From positions 1-7,856 of the forward strand of contig JAGLEK010000482.1 in the NCBI GenBank assembly GCA_023145125.1: 7,856 bases of DNA. Reading direction: 5' to 3'. The translations under genes were made by a program, and so were the position numbers. The notes beneath the pieces were generated by a model, which was not told the origin of the DNA, did not search any database, and saw nothing but the letters and a program-made list of their open reading frames with translations. Source of the stretch: Bacteroidales bacterium (GTDB lineage: Bacteria; Bacteroidota; Bacteroidia; Bacteroidales; B18-G4). This document shows positions 5,340 through 7,856 of the stretch, piece by piece (position 1 is the stretch's first letter; every line of letters starts with the position of its first letter).

Positions 5340-7799
5340 ATGAAAAAAATAAAAGCAACTTTTAGCCAAATTATCTTTGTATTGCTGTGTTCACTACTTA
5401 TGATCACAACAAAGGTAAATGCCCAGGGCAATATTACAACTTCTATCCTGGAACCGATCTGGGAAGTACCGGATACCATTATCCCTATTGATGCTACGGA
5501 TATTATCAGCAGTGCCGAAACCAGCTCAACGATACTTTCAGAAGTTAGTAAAAGCCTGCCGGATTCCGCATTGATGGCTGATTATTCAAACAGGCTGGCA
5601 GAAGTAATCGGGATAATCGACACCATCTACATTGAATTAGAGGGGTATGATCAGGAAGATGTCGGTTACAGGTTGCATCAAAATTATAAGAATCAACTTA
5701 CGCTCTTACAGTCATCTATCAAGAGTTTAAAAAATGATCTGGACAAGAAATCAAAAGAATTATCAGGCCAGTGGGACAAAACGGATTTCATTGCAAGAAA
5801 CTGGACACTGACATTAGAGACCGGTGAACCGGAACCACTATCTGAATCCTTACGCACTCGTTCAGAATCGATATTGGCTGAAGTCCTGGAAGAGAGAGAA
5901 ATAATCAATACTCTGGGCAATGAGTTATTGGCAATGGCGGATCAGCTTCTCACAGCAAGCCAGGAATTAGAGAAACTCATCACACAAATGCTTGCGACAG
6001 AGGAAATGGTTCGGCGAAACCACCTGAGGAAAACACATCCTGCCATTTGGGAATCAGACACCCTAAGGGGAGAGGCCATCAGCCCTGTAAAAGTCTACCA
6101 ATCGACAGTAACTGCTTATAAAGATGGATTAAACGGCTTTTACAGTGTTTATAAATATTGGGTATATCTTCATCTTGGTATCTTGCTGTTCCTGCTGACC
6201 GTTTCATTCATCATCAGGAGAAAACTCAATAAATGGACCCTGGATACAGATGATGAACGGATAGCCAAATTCCTTAAGATCTTTAAACGGCCGGTAGCTG
6301 TATCATTTACACTGGCCATTTTTCTTAGCTTTCTGTTATATCCCAATGCGCCCGGTGTATTCAGGGACATGAGTTCCATATTGATCATCATTCCTTTGCT
6401 TGTGGTAGCCATGCAGGTGCTTCCAAAAAAAACACATATTTATCTCTTTTCAATAACCGCCTTATTCATTTTTGAGAAATTAGTGGAGACGGTCAAGTAT
6501 GGAAACTATCCTCTGCCGGGCTTCCTGCTCCTGCTTGTGTTAGTAGCAACTACTGCTTATGTTATTTGGTTTATCATCAGGAGAGGCCGTAAGTATAAGA
6601 ATGCTGCAAAGCGTAATATCAGGTGGATGGATATATCCCTATGGCTGGCCCTGATCATTTTGCTGGCAGCACTCGTTGCGCATATATTAGGCTATGTTGC
6701 ATTTGGCTTTTACCTGTTCAAAGGCGTCATTATCAGTATAATGGCCGGCTTGCTGATCAGTGTCAGCGTGAACATCATTGATGGGTTCTTTACCCTGATC
6801 ATCATGGGTAAATCATCACAGGTGCATGGCTTGGTCTACGAATATGGCGACAAGCTTGTAAACAGGATCATCAGGGTTGTAAAACTTGTGGCCGTCATCT
6901 ACTGGCTAGGAATCGTACTCAAAAGGTTTCTCATTTATAATGAAGTAATCGGATGGCTGGAGGATATATTCCAATCCCAGTGGAAAGTCAATGAGACGAC
7001 CTTCTCCCTGAAAGGTATTATTTTGTTCGGACTTATTATTTTTCTGGCAATATGGCTTGCACGTTTTATCAGGTTATTGATGGAAAAGGAGTTGTTTCCG
7101 AGGATAAAATTTGGCCGGGGAGTGCCCGGAATTATCAGCCTGATTGTAAGGTATACCATTATCACCATCGGTTTCATACTTTCGCTGAGTGTGCTGGGCG
7201 TCGATATGACTAAACTCACCATCCTTATCGGGGCACTCGGTGTGGGTATCGGTTTTGGGTTACAGGATCTTATCAACAACCTGATATCGGGGTTCATACT
7301 GATATTTGAAAGACCAATACAGGTTGGCGATACAGTGCAGTTTGGCGAAAGGGAAGGAAAAGTTAAAGAGATCGGAATACGTTCAAGCATAATAAAGACC
7401 TACGATGGATCTGAGGTGATCGTTCCCAATGGGAAACTCATTTCAGAAGAACTGATCAACCTAACATTGTCAGACCCAATTTTGCGTGTTGAGATCAATG
7501 TAGGCACAGAGTACGGGAGTGATCCACAGGAAATCATCGATATACTGGTGATGCAGGCTAAACTTCATCCTGATGTTATTCCGAACCCTGAAACATTTGC
7601 CATCTTCTTTGGATATGGTGATTTTGCATTGAACTTTAGGCTATATGCTTATACTCTTGAAGTAAATTCACGCCTCAGGATACGCAGTGAACTGAACCTT
7701 GCTATTTTTCAAGCCTTCAAAGAGGCCAATATCAAGATTCCTTTCCCGATACAGGATCTTAATGTGAATATTTTGGATAAAAAGGAAACGGAGAAATAG
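5340..7799 (+). CDS. Large MscS-family (MscK-like) mechanosensitive channel with periplasmic helical domain
   Basis: An inner-membrane channel of 819 residues expected to open on membrane tension and release solutes during osmotic downshock. A signal peptide (1-28, ending V-N-A before Gln29) is followed by a helical, partly coiled-coil periplasmic domain (about 30-270). Then come about ten or eleven membrane helices (for example near 274-293, 317-336, 344-360, 392-413, 430-452, 508-528, 556-577 and 597-620). The pore helix is GALGVGIGFGLQDL (631-644) plus INNLISGFILIF, followed by the beta domain with ERPIQVGDTV (657-666) and VIVPNGKLIS (693-702), and a soluble alpha/beta tail to the end. Aligned by eye to E. 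coli MscS, the hydrophobic seal positions would be V635 and F639. The architecture resembles E. coli MscK (about 1120 residues) with a shorter periplasmic part. The start gives a proper signal peptide; no Shine-Dalgarno is seen. TATCTTTA (5324-5331) is a one-mismatch -7 element, so a private promoter is possible. Confidence 0.9.
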   Translation: MKKIKATFSQIIFVLLCSLLMITTKVNAQGNITTSILEPIWEVPDTIIPIDATDIISSAETSSTILSEVSKSLPDSALMADYSNRLAEVIGIIDTIYIELEGYDQEDVGYRLHQNYKNQLTLLQSSIKSLKNDLDKKSKELSGQWDKTDFIARNWTLTLETGEPEPLSESLRTRSESILAEVLEEREIINTLGNELLAMADQLLTASQELEKLITQMLATEEMVRRNHLRKTHPAIWESDTLRGEAISPVKVYQSTVTAYKDGLNGFYSVYKYWVYLHLGILLFLLTVSFIIRRKLNKWTLDTDDERIAKFLKIFKRPVAVSFTLAIFLSFLLYPNAPGVFRDMSSILIIIPLLVVAMQVLPKKTHIYLFSITALFIFEKLVETVKYGNYPLPGFLLLLVLVATTAYVIWFIIRRGRKYKNAAKRNIRWMDISLWLALIILLAALVAHILGYVAFGFYLFKGVIISIMAGLLISVSVNIIDGFFTLIIMGKSSQVHGLVYEYGDKLVNRIIRVVKLVAVIYWLGIVLKRFLIYNEVIGWLEDIFQSQWKVNETTFSLKGIILFGLIIFLAIWLARFIRLLMEKELFPRIKFGRGVPGIISLIVRYTIITIGFILSLSVLGVDMTKLTILIGALGVGIGFGLQDLINNLISGFILIFERPIQVGDTVQFGEREGKVKEIGIRSSIIKTYDGSEVIVPNGKLISEELINLTLSDPILRVEINVGTEYGSDPQEIIDILVMQAKLHPDVIPNPETFAIFFGYGDFALNFRLYAYTLEVNSRLRIRSELNLAIFQAFKEANIKIPFPIQDLNVNILDKKETEK

Positions 7800-7813
7800 A
7801 TGAGACGGGGGAG

Positions 7814-7856
7814 AATGAGTGCCGAGTGCCGAGTGCCGAGTGCTGAGTGCCGAGTG
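7814..7856. repeat. 7-bp-period tandem array (GCCGAGT) running off the window end
   Basis: After a diverged AATGAGT copy, GCCGAGT is repeated three times exactly (7821-7841), then GCTGAGT, then GCCGAGT, and the window ends one base into a further copy. It begins 15 bases after the channel stop. It is the most regular of the three heptamer-period arrays and is incomplete here. No terminator hairpin is visible between the stop and the array. Confidence 0.85.

Noticed and set aside
6935..7390. Minus-strand open frame of 151 codons inside the channel gene
   Set aside because: It lies antisense to the highly conserved MscS pore and beta domain. Its translation shows no domain or signal, so it is a shadow of the real gene.
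7800..7856. Open frame from the ATG at 7800 running off the window end (MRRGRMSAECRVP...)
   Set aside because: It is made almost entirely of the heptamer array, so the frame stays open by repetition. It lacks any gene-like composition.

Overview
The window looks like a chromosomal piece from a Bacteroidota (Bacteroidetes) bacterium, probably an environmental or marine member near Marinilabiliales/Bacteroidales. That placement is inference from several signs: moderate GC, no Shine-Dalgarno sequences ahead of any start, short Lys-Lys type signal peptides ending in A-Q, TAnnTTTG-like hexamers or octamers next to starts, a sulfatase lipoprotein, and intergenic spacers filled with short tandem repeats. 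All five genes lie on the + strand.

Positions 1-189 are a repeat-rich spacer: a 9-bp tandem repeat, a G+C-rich segment that can fold, a 7-bp-period array, and a strong two-part stem-loop ending 8 bases before the first gene. Positions 190-3152 form a likely two-gene operon. It holds a sodium/sugar symporter very close to the Vibrio Na+/galactose transporter vSGLT, followed 14 bases later by a POTRA-less Omp85/BamA-superfamily outer-membrane barrel. A 95-base AT-rich spacer with nested inverted repeats leads to a small secreted 8-strand barrel-like protein (3248-3703, TTG start), which is closed by a clear rho-independent terminator (3742-3780). Next is a type I sulfatase lipoprotein (3839-5275), with all catalytic residues recognisable. 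A second 7-bp-period array then leads to a large MscK-like mechanosensitive channel (5340-7799). The window ends inside a third 7-bp-period array.

A loose common theme is the cell envelope and sugar uptake: the sulfatase could desulfate algal or host glycans in the periplasm, the symporter could import released monosaccharides, and the channel protects against osmotic shock. No SusC/SusD pair, glycoside hydrolase or sulfatase-maturating enzyme is present, so this is not a recognisable polysaccharide utilisation locus and the functional link is only suggestive. I see no mobile element, CRISPR, tRNA, rRNA or defence system. The least ordinary material is in the spacers: the three heptamer-period arrays with different units, and the leader stem-loop ahead of the symporter.
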